Source: Bradyrhizobium sp. CB1717 (GTDB taxonomy: Bacteria > Pseudomonadota > Alphaproteobacteria > Rhizobiales > Xanthobacteraceae). Taken from it: 64,000 nucleotides of DNA. The stretch lies in NCBI RefSeq assembly GCF_029714325.1, contig NZ_CP121666.1, positions 5,208,001 through 5,272,000 of the forward strand. The letters are read 5' to 3'. Below the pieces are notes generated by a model that saw only the letters and a program-made list of their open reading frames with translations, did no database searches and had not been told where the DNA came from. Position numbers and translations under genes: made by a program. This document shows positions 18,414 to 26,650 of the stretch, piece by piece (positions within the stretch are counted from its first letter, which is position 1; every line of letters starts with the position of its first letter).

Positions 18414-19961
18414 GTGCCCGCCCTCACCGTCCCCAAAGCCGCCGAACTGGGCGCGCTCGTTCGCACTCAGGCCGGTCATGTGCGTGGCCGGGAGCGCGAC
18501 GCAAACGGCGTGCTGGCGTTCAAGGGCATCCCCTACGCCGCCCCGCCGGTTGGGCCGCTGCGCTGGCGCGCACCGCAGCCGCCGTCACCCTGGCAGGGTG
18601 TGCGCGATGCGCTCACCTTCGGCGCGGGATGTCTCTCCTCGCTCGAGAATGATCCTCGCCCCGGCCCGCGCAGCGAGGACTGCCTCACGCTCAATGTCTG
18701 GACCGCTGCGACAGAGGTGGACGAGAAGCAGCCGGTGATGGTGTGGATCCACGGTGGCGGCTTTCAATTCGGCTCCTCGGCCAACCCCGCCACCGACGGC
18801 CGCCTGTTGGCGGCCAAAGGCGTCGTCATCGTCAGCTTCAACTATCGCCTCGGCGTCCTCGGCTTCCTCGCCCATCCCGATCTCGATGCAGAAGCGCCAT
18901 CAGGCAATTGCGGCCTGCAGGATCAGCTCGCGGCGCTGCGCTGGGTGAAGGCCAATATCGCGGCGTTCGGCGGCGATCCTGACAACGTCACCCTGTTCGG
19001 CGAATCCGCCGGCGCCATGGCCGTCGGAATCCTGATGGCCTCGCCGCTCGCCCATGGCCTCTTCCACAAAGCCATCGGCCAGAGCGGCGCGTTCTGGGAT
19101 GGCCGCCATGGCCCGTTGCAAAGTTTCGACGAAGCCCGCGCACGCGGCCTCGCCTTCACGCGCCGGCAAGCCGACGCATCGATCGCAGCCTTGCGTACCC
19201 TGCCCGCCGATCAGTTGATGGCCGCCGCGCCCTGGAGTTTTGCGCGCGACCACGTCGCCGATGCCTTCTCACCGAGCATTGATCGCCACGTGATACCGGA
19301 TGTGCCCGCGCGACGCTTCCTGCACGGCGAACAGATGCACATCCCGCTGCTGGCCGGCTGGAACGGCGCGGAGGAATTCCCGTTCATGGCGCGATCTCTC
19401 CCTGCGCAATCCGCGCAAGCCTTTCGCGCTGCTGCCGAAGCGATGTTCGGCAGGGCCCGCCTTGCGGATTTTCTAAGGCTTTATCCTGCCGACACCGACG
19501 CCGAGGCCAAGTCGTCCGCCGCCGCGCTCACGGGCGACATGGTGATCGGCGAGCAATGCTGGCAATGGCTGCGGCTGCATCGCGCAAGCCGTGCGCCGAC
19601 CTACGGCTACCACTTCAATTACACCTCGCCCTACACGCCGATCGCCTCGCATGTCACCGAGATCCCCTTCATGTTCGGCACGCTGACACCGCAGCAGATC
19701 GTCGGCAGCACGGCGCCGCCGGCCGAGTCCGACTTGGCGCTGTCGCAGACGATGATGAGCTATTGGGTGAATTTTGCCGCACGCGGCAATCCCAACGGGC
19801 CCGGACTGCCGGCCTGGCCCGCCTATGATGAGACCGAAATCGTGCAGATCCTGGGCATGACGATCGAGCCCGGCTCTAATCCGCAAGCCGATCGCTTCGC
19901 CTTCCTCGGCAGTTTCAGGGAGAACGGCGCGCTTCCGATGCGCTGGCGGGAGATCGCATGA
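18414..19961 (+). CDS. Type-B carboxylesterase
   Basis: The 515-residue alpha/beta hydrolase belongs to the carboxylesterase/cholinesterase family. It has an N-terminal FKGIPYAAPPVGPLRW, an oxyanion-hole VWIHGGGFQFGS and a nucleophile elbow TLFGESAGAMAVG. A late histidine follows, probably the one in YGYHFNYTSPYTPIASHVTEIPF. The start is GTG at 18414 behind AGGAG; the frame is open further upstream without a better site. There is no signal peptide. The substrate is unknown. The divergent AraC gene is the likely regulator. Confidence 0.88.
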   Translation: MPALTVPKAAELGALVRTQAGHVRGRERDANGVLAFKGIPYAAPPVGPLRWRAPQPPSPWQGVRDALTFGAGCLSSLENDPRPGPRSEDCLTLNVWTAATEVDEKQPVMVWIHGGGFQFGSSANPATDGRLLAAKGVVIVSFNYRLGVLGFLAHPDLDAEAPSGNCGLQDQLAALRWVKANIAAFGGDPDNVTLFGESAGAMAVGILMASPLAHGLFHKAIGQSGAFWDGRHGPLQSFDEARARGLAFTRRQADASIAALRTLPADQLMAAAPWSFARDHVADAFSPSIDRHVIPDVPARRFLHGEQMHIPLLAGWNGAEEFPFMARSLPAQSAQAFRAAAEAMFGRARLADFLRLYPADTDAEAKSSAAALTGDMVIGEQCWQWLRLHRASRAPTYGYHFNYTSPYTPIASHVTEIPFMFGTLTPQQIVGSTAPPAESDLALSQTMMSYWVNFAARGNPNGPGLPAWPAYDETEIVQILGMTIEPGSNPQADRFAFLGSFRENGALPMRWREIA

Positions 19962-20049
19962 AACTTGTGATGAGAGGCGTGTTGTTGAGACTTCAGTAAC
20001 CCAACGCATCCAAGATTCATTAGGTATCGTTGCGTTGGAGTACCCCACA

Positions 20050-20352
20050 GTGCTGGATTTTGATGAGCTGCGTGAACTCGCAGCCGATGTTCGCGTTTTT
20101 GTCGATGTCGCCGAGGACAAGGCCGAGGCGCTGAGAGCCGTGATTGCGGCCTATGACGTGGTGCTGGCGATCTTCCCCTCCGCGGAAGGCATGGGCCTGC
20201 ACGTGATCAAGGGCAAGGAGATCCTGGACAGGATCGCGACATCGCGGACCCATGCGATCTACAGCCACACGGCCATCGCGGTTCCCGATCTCGAGCATGC
20301 GAAAGCGCTCAAATACCTGACGACCCCCGTCGCGCAACGGATGGCCGCGTAG
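20050..20352 (+). CDS. Hypothetical 100-residue protein
   Basis: The start is GTG at 20050 with GGAG nine bases upstream; a TTG at 20035 would overlap that site. The protein is acidic and soluble with alternating helix and strand character (VLDFDELRELAADVRVFVDVAED...AYDVVLAIFPSAEGMGLHVIKGKEIL). No family was recognised. It may be STAS- or MarR-independent regulatory in nature, but that is not supported by any motif. Confidence 0.6.
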   Translation: MLDFDELRELAADVRVFVDVAEDKAEALRAVIAAYDVVLAIFPSAEGMGLHVIKGKEILDRIATSRTHAIYSHTAIAVPDLEHAKALKYLTTPVAQRMAA

Positions 20353-20475
20353 CTGCGGCGCGTCCTACCGCGCGGGCGCGCGCAGCGTTCGAGGCAGAAC
20401 TGAGAATGAGTTCGCGAGACCGCCGCTCGATGCGGCGGTCGGCGGCCTCGCATGGTGTGGAGGCAGTTCGAACGA

Positions 20476-20811
20476 TCAGCTGCCGGGCGCGCTGTAGGAC
20501 GAGCGCAACTTGGCTGCATTCTGCCGCACCTGCTTGATCTCGTCCTGCGTGAACAGGCGCGTCAGCTTCACGTTCTGCAAGGTGCCCGCGGTGACCGTGA
20601 GGCCGGAGATCGCCGGCGCCGCGCTGGGATCAGGGACGTCGAAGATCACGAGAACGCCGGGGCCGTCGGCCGCGACGCTGTACATCGAGACCAGCTTTCC
20701 GCCGGCCGCCTCGATCAGCTTCCGCGCCGCTTCCTGGCGATCGGTCGCGGGATTTTCCAAAATGGCATTGAGAGAGCGCGGCGTGTATTGCCCTGTAAGA
20801 CAGAAATGCAT
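20476..20811 (-). CDS. GYD-domain protein
   Basis: At 111 residues it matches the GYD family: MHFCLTGQYTPRSLNAILENPATDRQEAARKLIEAAGGKLVSMYSVAADGPGVLVIFDVPD. Function is unknown, though the ferredoxin-like fold is shared with small stress-related proteins. It is complete and stands alone. Confidence 0.8.
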   Translation of the reverse strand: MHFCLTGQYTPRSLNAILENPATDRQEAARKLIEAAGGKLVSMYSVAADGPGVLVIFDVPDPSAAPAISGLTVTAGTLQNVKLTRLFTQDEIKQVRQNAAKLRSSYSAPGS

Positions 20812-21122
20812 GTGGCTTACTCCGTTCTGAAATGAAGACGCGCATCGTGACGAGCTGATCGTCGCGACGCTGGGCTAAAATAGATGGAGTACATTGCCCG
20901 CCGTGGGCATAAACGCCGCCAGGTACTGACGAGGTTTCGGCACACCTCGTTGGCGGCTCGCAGGGAACATACCTCAGCGAGCCGGCGTGTGAAAGGCGGT
21001 TTCGAAGGTCGCCCCAAAATGGTGTCCACAAACCTCCCGAAGAATTTCTTCCGCTTGAAGGTCCCGTTAGGAACGCGGCCTCCGTATTCCCGTTGGCCAA
21101 CACAACCAACCAGGAGTTCGAG
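20812..21122. other. Intergenic, no supported feature
   Basis: Open frames here are shadows without ribosome sites. I see no strong hairpin or repeat. The promoter of the exported protein starting at 21123 must lie in its right part. Confidence 0.5.
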
Positions 21123-21395
21123 ATGAAGAAGATCCTCATTGCCGCCGCGGCCGTCGGCCTGATGTGCGGCTCCGCCCTCGCCCAGACCCAGACCGGCCCC
21201 GCCCCGCAGTCCGACAACATGCAGAAGCCCGGCATGACCAAGACGCACAAGGGCTCGACCAGCACGGGCACGACGGGGATGAGCCGCGACCGCATGGGCG
21301 GTAGCGGAATGGTGCGGCCCGACGCATCGGGCCAGGGCGGCTCCGGCCCCGGCAGCGACCAGGGCGGCACCAAGACACGCAGCAACATGAGGTAA
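21123..21395 (+). CDS. Exported Gly/Ser/Thr-rich small protein
   Basis: The protein has 90 residues with a clear signal peptide (MKKILIAAAAVGLMCGSALAQ). A hydrophilic, probably disordered mature part follows, rich in Gly, Ser, Thr and Met (GSTSTGTTGMSRDRMGGSGM). The ATG at 21123 follows AGGAG. It resembles the exported protein at 33415-33669 in general layout. Function is unknown. Confidence 0.7.
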   Translation: MKKILIAAAAVGLMCGSALAQTQTGPAPQSDNMQKPGMTKTHKGSTSTGTTGMSRDRMGGSGMVRPDASGQGGSGPGSDQGGTKTRSNMR

Positions 21396-21566
21396 GCCGA
21401 AATTCCTGTACGGCTTGCTTCGCGGCCGCGTCGCTCCCCACAAGGCGGCGCGGCCATTGTCAATTTGCGCGCACTGTCGCCGCGTCGATCCCATCATGAT
21501 CACGCCAGGCCCGACTGGCAGAAGGCTCCGGCTGTTGTATGGTCGGATGTTTCTCGCGAGGGGCTG

Positions 21567-22061
21567 ATGAAGATTGCCATTGTTGTCGCCGGCTTGATCG
21601 TTGTTGCCATTGCCGCCCTCGTGGCGATTCAGCCGGACTTTCTGAAGCCCGCATCGCTGGCCAATGTGAAGAAGTCCGACATCCTCGGCTTCTCGCCCGG
21701 GATGACATCCGAGGAGACCAGCAAGGTCATCACGCAACGCCGCTACCGCTGCCGCCAGCTTCGCGACACCTACACCCTCGAATGCGCAGTCGATGGCGCC
21801 AAGGTCACGATCGACAGCGACGCAGTTGACGCCAGGCATCCGATCTGGCGCGTCCATGCGGAGCTGACCAATCCGGGGCCGCAAGACGCCGCCGTCAAAT
21901 CGATCTCCGACCAGTTCAACGCCCAGCCAACGAAGGACGCCCGCGAGGGTTGGATATGGATCGTCGGCCGCGGTTTGAGGCTGAGCTACGACGGCGCCGC
22001 CTTGACGCTCGTGGACGAGGCCGAGGAGGCCCGGCGCGGCAAGGACGGATCAAGGCGCTAG
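21567..22061 (+). CDS. Membrane-anchored or exported hypothetical protein
   Basis: The 164-residue protein has one N-terminal hydrophobic segment (IAIVVAGLIVVAIAALVAI), followed by a soluble domain with a CRQLRDTYTLEC cysteine pair. It ends with a charged tail. The start ATG at 21567 follows GAGGGGCTG. No domain was recognised. It is monocistronic, with converging genes downstream. Confidence 0.65.
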   Translation: MKIAIVVAGLIVVAIAALVAIQPDFLKPASLANVKKSDILGFSPGMTSEETSKVITQRRYRCRQLRDTYTLECAVDGAKVTIDSDAVDARHPIWRVHAELTNPGPQDAAVKSISDQFNAQPTKDAREGWIWIVGRGLRLSYDGAALTLVDEAEEARRGKDGSRR

Positions 22062-22102
22062 AGCATGATCCGGAATGATGCCACGAAATCCGCCGGGCTA
22101 TT

Positions 22103-22360
22103 TCACTCCCGCATGTCCCTGGTCGCGAAGTGACATCCAAACGCCACCATGGCCAGCGTGAACGACGCGCCGAGCAGGATTTGGAGAGCCCATTCCATCC
22201 CCTCGCTCACATACCTGACGTCGTGCCGGTGCGCGTAACGCTCGGGATGAGCCGCATCAGGCGCTTGAGGGGAGCTCGTCAGAAGCACAAGCCACGCGAC
22301 GGTGCCGCAAAGGGCGGCAACCCGCGCCACCTTCCCGAGCCTCTGAAGCCAGCGCTTCAT
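22103..22360 (-). CDS. Small two-span membrane protein, third gene of an operon
   Basis: The 85-residue protein has two hydrophobic helices (AALCGTVAWLVLLTSS and ALQILLGASFTLAMVAFGC) separated by a His/Arg/Asp-rich loop (HPERYAHRHDVRYVSEGM). The start ATG at 22358-22360 overlaps the stop of the gene before it in an ATGA arrangement. No family was recognised. Confidence 0.65.
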   Translation of the reverse strand: MKRWLQRLGKVARVAALCGTVAWLVLLTSSPQAPDAAHPERYAHRHDVRYVSEGMEWALQILLGASFTLAMVAFGCHFATRDMRE

Positions 22361-22620
22361 GCCTCCCTCAGCACCTTTACAGCGCTGAGAATGGCGAAAG
22401 CACCGAAGCCATAGGCGAGCGCATTCACGAGCCAGGAAATGGCGATGCCGACGAAGGTCGGTCCCCCGATCGCGCCCCAGAAAAAGTACGCGACGGTGAT
22501 GCCAGGCCACTCCAGCGAAAGATAAGCGAAGTCGGTCAGCGGCTCGATGGCAAGGAGCACCCCCGAGACGAGCGCTCCGATGACCAGTGCGATGATGAGG
22601 TTCGTCTTCACGGAGGGCAT
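22357..22620 (-). CDS. Polytopic membrane protein, second gene of an operon
   Basis: The 87-residue protein has about three hydrophobic segments (LIIALVIGALVSGVLLAI, ITVAYFFWGAIGGPTFVGIAISW, YGFGAFAILSA). Its ATG at 22618-22620 overlaps the upstream stop by one base (TGATG order on the minus strand). Overlaps on both sides indicate translational coupling in a three-gene unit. Confidence 0.65.
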   Translation of the reverse strand: MPSVKTNLIIALVIGALVSGVLLAIEPLTDFAYLSLEWPGITVAYFFWGAIGGPTFVGIAISWLVNALAYGFGAFAILSAVKVLREA

Positions 22621-22820
22621 CAGAGACCCAGCAGCCCGGCGATAACAGGAATAATGAAATAGGCGGCGATCCCGAGCAGGCCGCCCACGACAAAGCGTGC
22701 AGCGCGGCCGTGAATCTTCGTGTCCAACCACGCACAAATGGCGACCACGGCCTGTCGCAGCCAGCTACCAATGAGGCTTCCGACGAGTTCGAACAGCAGT
22801 TCTGCAAAGAATGCGGCCAT
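22620..22820 (-). CDS. Small membrane protein, first gene of an operon
   Basis: The 66-residue protein has an N-terminal amphipathic segment (AAFFAELLFELVGSLIGSWLRQ) and a C-terminal hydrophobic hairpin (VVGGLLGIAAYFIIPVIAGLLGL). It leads a coupled set of three small membrane genes. The joint function is unknown. Confidence 0.6.
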   Translation of the reverse strand: MAAFFAELLFELVGSLIGSWLRQAVVAICAWLDTKIHGRAARFVVGGLLGIAAYFIIPVIAGLLGL

Positions 22821-23307
22821 GGCGTTTAGTCGCCCCCATCTTTGGCGGGGTTCAACTGCGCTGGCCTACCGCAGAGAGGATCGGCCCGCGCACTGGCTCG
22901 TCCGACCTTGCCCTGGTTCATCTCACGCACAGCCCGCTCGCTATCTTGGGGAACGGTTCTTTGCCGCTCCGTCAGAGCCTCATCATCGTCGCGCTCAGCG
23001 CCGAGTACGGCTGATGCGTTTGCAGATCAGATCCCGACTTCAGCTATTGTACCGTGTGGTAGGCGAATTCAGCCTCCGTGGCGCCGCGTGGCAGCCGATC
23101 TTCAGACTACATTAAGGTCACAGCGCTCGACTGCAGTCCAGTGCACACAACTCGTTCACACTAACTAGACGGCCGGTTCCGCGAGTTCGCTGCGTTCGCG
23201 GCGCGTTAGTGCACTGTCAATACAATTCGGCACGCGCAGAATGGCTCCCTAAGGTGCCTGCAAGCAAAGAGCGGCAATGAGCGGACTTCCGCAAGTGCAA
23301 CGCCTTA
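22821..23307. other. Intergenic with reduced GC and an inverted repeat
   Basis: No gene is supported. CAGTGCAC (23139-23146) and GTGCACTG (23209-23216) form an exact inverted pair, and CACTAAC/GTTAGTG lie just inside them. Base composition drops towards the neighbouring gene at 23308. Confidence 0.45.
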
Positions 23308-23889
23308 CTAAGCGCCAGTGTGCCAAGGCTTTGGAATCTTAACTCCCTCGAATTTGCCTCCAAGCAAGTACCGACCCGCGTTCGCAACGAATGAAATGAA
23401 TACATACGCCGCCGCCCAACTAGCGTAAGGGGACTGAATGTAAATCACATAGAACGAAATGAGTATCGATGCCACAAAACCGAAGCCTGTTAGCGAAAGC
23501 CTTCCTACCTGATCGGTGCGTCGAGCGATGATATCGGACGACTGGAGGCTGTGCTTAGCTTGAATTTCGATCAATTCCTTTTGGCGCTCCCACTCGGCCT
23601 GGCCGGCACGACTGAGTGTCTGCTGGTATCGAATGTTGAGGCGAACCGCGATTTGCTGAAATGTGTCGTAGATCTTGGTGCCGTCGTCCGGCAGCTCTTC
23701 AACAAACCGCGTAGCCAGCTCTTTGTAGCGATCCTTTACCCATACCTCCCATACCAAGCTGTCGGCGACCTGAGTAGGTCCGTAGATTTCTAAAACTTTG
23801 TCGCCGATGCCCACTTCTTCTACTAGCTGGGCTATCGAGAGTTCTTTTGAACTAGTCGGCTTCTTCACCTGCTCATTTGTATCCGCCAT
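23308..23889 (-). CDS. Hypothetical membrane protein, lower GC
   Basis: The 193-residue protein has a long charged cytoplasmic-looking N-terminal part (about residues 1-125; EVWVKDRYKELATRFVEELPDD) and two transmembrane helices near the C-terminus (LSLTGFGFVASILISFYVIYIQ and WAAAYVFISFVANAGRYLL). Codon use is visibly less GC-biased than in all neighbours, and both flanks are gene-poor. This suggests recent acquisition. No family was recognised. Confidence 0.65.
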   Translation of the reverse strand: MADTNEQVKKPTSSKELSIAQLVEEVGIGDKVLEIYGPTQVADSLVWEVWVKDRYKELATRFVEELPDDGTKIYDTFQQIAVRLNIRYQQTLSRAGQAEWERQKELIEIQAKHSLQSSDIIARRTDQVGRLSLTGFGFVASILISFYVIYIQSPYASWAAAYVFISFVANAGRYLLGGKFEGVKIPKPWHTGA

Positions 23890-24083
23890 TGCCCCTCCGG
23901 ATCACAACTTAAGGTAAGCACACTCGCCAAATCTAACGAGAAAGTAAAGCGCCGCCTTGCACTTCCGCGCACTAAGATAGCTTCGAGGGATCCCCTGCCC
24001 CTCCCTCCACTTTCCTGCTATCTCCTGTCCCCGCCGTCCCGGCCCAAAGCAAAACCCTCCGACTGTCAAAGGGAGCAACAACC

Positions 24084-24536
24084 ATGCGTTATCTCCACAC
24101 CATGCTGCGCGTGCGCAATCTCGATGTCGCGCTGAAGTTTTATCAGGATGCGCTGGGGCTGAAGGAGGTGCGGCGGATCGAGAACGACAAGGGGCGGTTC
24201 ACGCTGGTGTTCCTGTGCTCGTCGGACGATCTCGAGGCGCTGAAGAAGCAGCCCTCGAGCCGCGGCGCGCCGCTGGTCGAGCTCACCTACAATTGGGACG
24301 AGGAGAGTTACGGCGAGGACCGCTTCTTCGGCCATCTCGCCTATGAGGTCGACGACATCTACGCGACCTGCGAGAAGCTGCAGAAGGCCGGCGTCACCAT
24401 CAACCGTCCGCCGCGCGACGGCAACATGGCCTTCGTCCGTTCGCCGGACCTGCATTCGATCGAGCTGTTGCAGAAGGGCGAGCCGAAGCCGCCGCAGGAG
24501 CCGTGGCTGTCGATGCCGAACACCGGCCATTGGTAG
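24084..24536 (+). CDS. gloA: Lactoylglutathione lyase (glyoxalase I)
   Basis: The 150-residue protein is slightly longer than E. coli GloA. The four metal ligands can be placed at H5, E66, H84 and E127, within LHTMLRV, LVELTYNW, FFGHLAYEVD and LHSIELL. It converts the hemithioacetal of methylglyoxal and glutathione to S-lactoylglutathione. The start ATG at 24084 follows GGGAG. A 26-codon gene follows. Confidence 0.93.
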   Translation: MRYLHTMLRVRNLDVALKFYQDALGLKEVRRIENDKGRFTLVFLCSSDDLEALKKQPSSRGAPLVELTYNWDEESYGEDRFFGHLAYEVDDIYATCEKLQKAGVTINRPPRDGNMAFVRSPDLHSIELLQKGEPKPPQEPWLSMPNTGHW

Positions 24537-24619
24537 GGCTGATTGGTAGGGCCTAGCGTCAGGAACAAGCCCCTGCCCCCGGCGTTCACCCCAGGACAAT
24601 GCGACTGGAGGAGAACACG

Positions 24620-24700
24620 ATGGGACGCGGAATCTTGTTGTGGCTGCTGGGCGTGCCGATCCCGGTGATCATCCTGCTGTGGCTGTTCTTCGGCCACTGA
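24620..24700 (+). CDS. 26-residue membrane peptide
   Basis: This tiny gene encodes MGRGILLWLLGVPIPVIILLW and a short end (FFGH). It begins at ATG 24620 after a GGAGGAG site and ends just before a strong terminator. It is one hydrophobic helix. I recall near-identical small proteins annotated in other bacteria, but cannot name a family. It may share a transcript with gloA. Confidence 0.7.
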   Translation: MGRGILLWLLGVPIPVIILLWLFFGH

Positions 24701-24721
24701 CATCAGGGTCAGTTTGCGTTG

Positions 24722-24749
24722 AAAAGCTCCGCCCCGGGCGGAGCTTTTT
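24722..24749. terminator. Intrinsic terminator
   Basis: AAAAGCTCCGCC pairs with GGCGGAGCTTTT around a three-base loop and runs into TTTTT, ending the gloA/small-peptide transcript. Confidence 0.92.
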
Positions 24750-24814
24750 GCATGAGGGGCCCGGCGCAATCGCCGACGCTGGCGCGGCGAAATTCCGCTA
24801 TCAGGCGGCGGACG

Positions 24815-24900
24815 CGTAGCCCGGATGGAGCGCAGCGCAATCCGGGTCCGTTCGTGCGGCGAGACTGTCCCGGATTACGCTTCGCTCCATCCGGGCTACG
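24815..24900. repeat. CGTAGCCCGGATGGAGCG palindromic repeat, copy 1
   Basis: The left end CGTAGCCCGGATGGAGCG and the right end CGCTCCATCCGGGCTACG are exact inverses. AATCCGGG and CCCGGATT lie inside them. The second copy is at 42838-42922. The element sits between a terminator and the GST gene. Confidence 0.85.
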
Positions 24901-24929
24901 ACACCGGGATACGCCGCGGGAGACACTTC

Positions 24930-25568
24930 ATGCCTGACGCCAAGCTGACGATCTGGGGCCGCGCCAATTCGGTCAACGTGCAGAAGGTGCTGTGGTGCCT
25001 CACCGAGCTCGGCCTTTCCTACGAGCGCATCGACGCCGGCATGCAATACGGCAAGACCCGCGAGGCGGACTATCTCGCGATGAACCCGAATGCGCGGATC
25101 CCGACGCTGGTCGAGGGCGACTTCGTGCTGTGGGAGTCGAACTCGATCATGCGCTATCTCTGCCTCGCGCATGGACGCGGCACGCCGATCTATCCGGAGG
25201 CAGTGAGGCTTCGCGCCAGCGTCGACCGCTGGCTCGACTGGACGCTGTCGGCGGTGCAGCCGGTCGACCGCCCGGTGTTCTGGGGCATCGTGCGCACCGC
25301 GCCCGCCGAGCGCGACATGATCCAGGTGCAGCGCGATGCCGATGCCGCCGCCGAGGTCTGGGCGATCGCCGACAATCTGCTCGCCTCGCGCCGCTTCATG
25401 GAGGGCGACCAGTTCACGCTCGCCGACATCGCGATCGGCTCCTACGCGCGGCGCTGGCTCGGCGTCGAGGGCATCAGCCGCCCGGCCCAGCCGAACCTGA
25501 CGCGCTGGCTCGCCGAGCTCGGCAAACGAGGTGGATTTGCACAGTTCGTCGCACCGCCGATGTCATGA
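24930..25568 (+). CDS. Glutathione S-transferase
   Basis: The 212-residue protein has a thioredoxin-fold N-domain (LTIWGRANSVNVQKVLWCLTELGLSYE; NARIPTLVEGDFVLWESNSIMRYL, with the cis-Pro and Glu-Ser glutathione-binding pair) and an all-helical C-domain (FMEGDQFTLADIAIGSYARRW). It probably conjugates glutathione to electrophiles. The ATG at 24930 is chosen for the GGGAG site and fit to the family. The neighbour gloA is also glutathione-dependent. Confidence 0.9.
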   Translation: MPDAKLTIWGRANSVNVQKVLWCLTELGLSYERIDAGMQYGKTREADYLAMNPNARIPTLVEGDFVLWESNSIMRYLCLAHGRGTPIYPEAVRLRASVDRWLDWTLSAVQPVDRPVFWGIVRTAPAERDMIQVQRDADAAAEVWAIADNLLASRRFMEGDQFTLADIAIGSYARRWLGVEGISRPAQPNLTRWLAELGKRGGFAQFVAPPMS

Positions 25569-25654
25569 CGCGGCGGCGCGGCTTAAGGCGCGACGCGCGC
25601 ACGGGAAATCGCCGTTAGGCGGCAAACTTTCGCCGTCGCCGTCACGCTTGACGG

Positions 25655-25674
25655 CTACTGTGCATGGGGTTGTT
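25655..25674 (+). repeat. CTGTGCATGGGGTTGTT repeat, copy 1
   Basis: Twenty bases here (CTACTGTGCATGGGGTTGTT) match 47940-47959 exactly on the opposite strand. Both copies are intergenic and followed by a T-rich stretch. The unit may be a dispersed repeat with conserved right-hand part. Confidence 0.6.
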
Positions 25675-25702
25675 CTCGCACTTTTTATTTTGGCGCTCGC
25701 GA

Positions 25703-25864
25703 CTAGCGCCGCTCGACCAGCACCACGCAGATGATCAGCACGAGCGTGACGACCGCGGTGGCGAGCTTTGCCGTCCAGCTCAGGCCGCGGCCGACCCACC
25801 ACAGCAGCGCGCAGTACATCAGCACGGGGACGACGATATCGAGCCGCAAGAGATCCGGCGGCAT
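25703..25864 (-). CDS. 53-residue membrane protein
   Basis: The peptide has two hydrophobic helices (LDIVVPVLMYCALLWWVGRG and LATAVVTLVLIICVVLVE) and ends ERR. It starts five bases after the stop of the upstream exported-protein gene, so the two are probably cotranscribed. Function is unknown. Confidence 0.6.
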   Translation of the reverse strand: MPPDLLRLDIVVPVLMYCALLWWVGRGLSWTAKLATAVVTLVLIICVVLVERR

Positions 25865-25869
25865 CCGCG

Positions 25870-26115
25870 TCAGCGCCTGACCGCGGCGTCGACGCTGATC
25901 GCGCCGCCGATCTTCACGCAGGTGCCGGTCGCCTCGACCAGATGAAAGCCGGCGCCATACGATGCGCAGGCATTCGCCTTCGCAGTGCCGGCCGTGCCCT
26001 TCAACGGCAACGCCTTGCCCGCCCGCGGCGGCTCGGATGCCGGAAGCCGCAGCGCCTCGGCCCCGGCCGCGGACGTGATGAGCAACGTGATGAAGATGAG
26101 GAGCGGTGCACCCAT
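25870..26115 (-). CDS. Exported 81-residue protein resembling a porin N-terminus
   Basis: A signal peptide (MGAPLLIFITLLITSAAGAEA) precedes a short mature part ending ACASYGAGFHLVEATGTCVKIGGAISVDA. The last segment resembles the first beta strand of rhizobial porins, which have CxxYGxGFxxxPGTDTCIKIGG, with the two cysteines kept. The protein stops soon after, so it is either a truncated porin relic or a mini-protein reusing that module. The following gene is a small membrane protein. Confidence 0.6.
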   Translation of the reverse strand: MGAPLLIFITLLITSAAGAEALRLPASEPPRAGKALPLKGTAGTAKANACASYGAGFHLVEATGTCVKIGGAISVDAAVRR

Positions 26116-26169
26116 GCCGACCTTCTAGCCCGGACGGCTGCTGCGCGCCATCCGGCCGCGCGGGCGAGG

Positions 26170-26424
26170 TCAGATGAACCTGACGCCGGCCGACTTGCCG
26201 CGGCGCCAGATCACCTGGCAGCTCCGCCCGGTGCGGGCGTCGCGCGCGAAGGCCATCCGGATCACGCCCGGCAGCTGGCTCGCGTCCTCGTCCATCGTGA
26301 TCTTCGCGCCGGTGTCGGAGATGTCCTGGACCAGGCAATGCCGTGCCGCGAACCCGCCGTCGAGCGTGATCCAGGCATGCCGCGACAGCAGCTTGCGGGC
26401 TGCCCGCTTCTTGGGTTGTGGCAT
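26170..26424 (-). CDS. PilZ-domain protein
   Basis: The 84-residue protein consists of a single PilZ-type domain: an RxxxR-like N-terminus (KKRAARKLLSRHAWITLD), then VQDISDTGAKITMDED in the position of the DxSxxG motif, ending in CQVIWRRGKSAGVRF. PilZ domains bind cyclic di-GMP, though the arginine spacing here is imperfect, so binding is not assured. A second PilZ protein lies 1.2 kb away. Confidence 0.8.
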   Translation of the reverse strand: MPQPKKRAARKLLSRHAWITLDGGFAARHCLVQDISDTGAKITMDEDASQLPGVIRMAFARDARTGRSCQVIWRRGKSAGVRFI

Positions 26425-26650
26425 CGGCGAAAATTCTCCGCCTCCAGCGCTAGCTCAGGGAACCCTAAGAAACCGTTGAAATCGCCTCCGAATGCTGCAG
26501 GGGCGAGGCTATCCACCGGTTCCAAAAGACGTTCCCGAACGGCTTGCCCGCCGCCGCAAAGGCCACTATACGTTCGCCCGCTGCAAGCCGCCGGGCCCGA
26601 CTCGGACCGGTCGGCGGCCGTGCCGCCACAAGCGGCGGGGCCCTGCGTTT

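Noticed and set aside
20884..21126. An 80-codon frame before the exported protein at 21123
   Set aside because: Basic, low-complexity translation without a ribosome site. The real gene starts at 21123.
22811..23168. Several frames of 67-131 codons in the gap 22821-23307
   Set aside because: Mutually overlapping, without ribosome sites, and poor composition.
24815..24900. CRISPR or insertion sequence ends
   Set aside because: Just one unit per locus, no spacers, no transposase, and a palindromic design; a REP-like repeat explains it.
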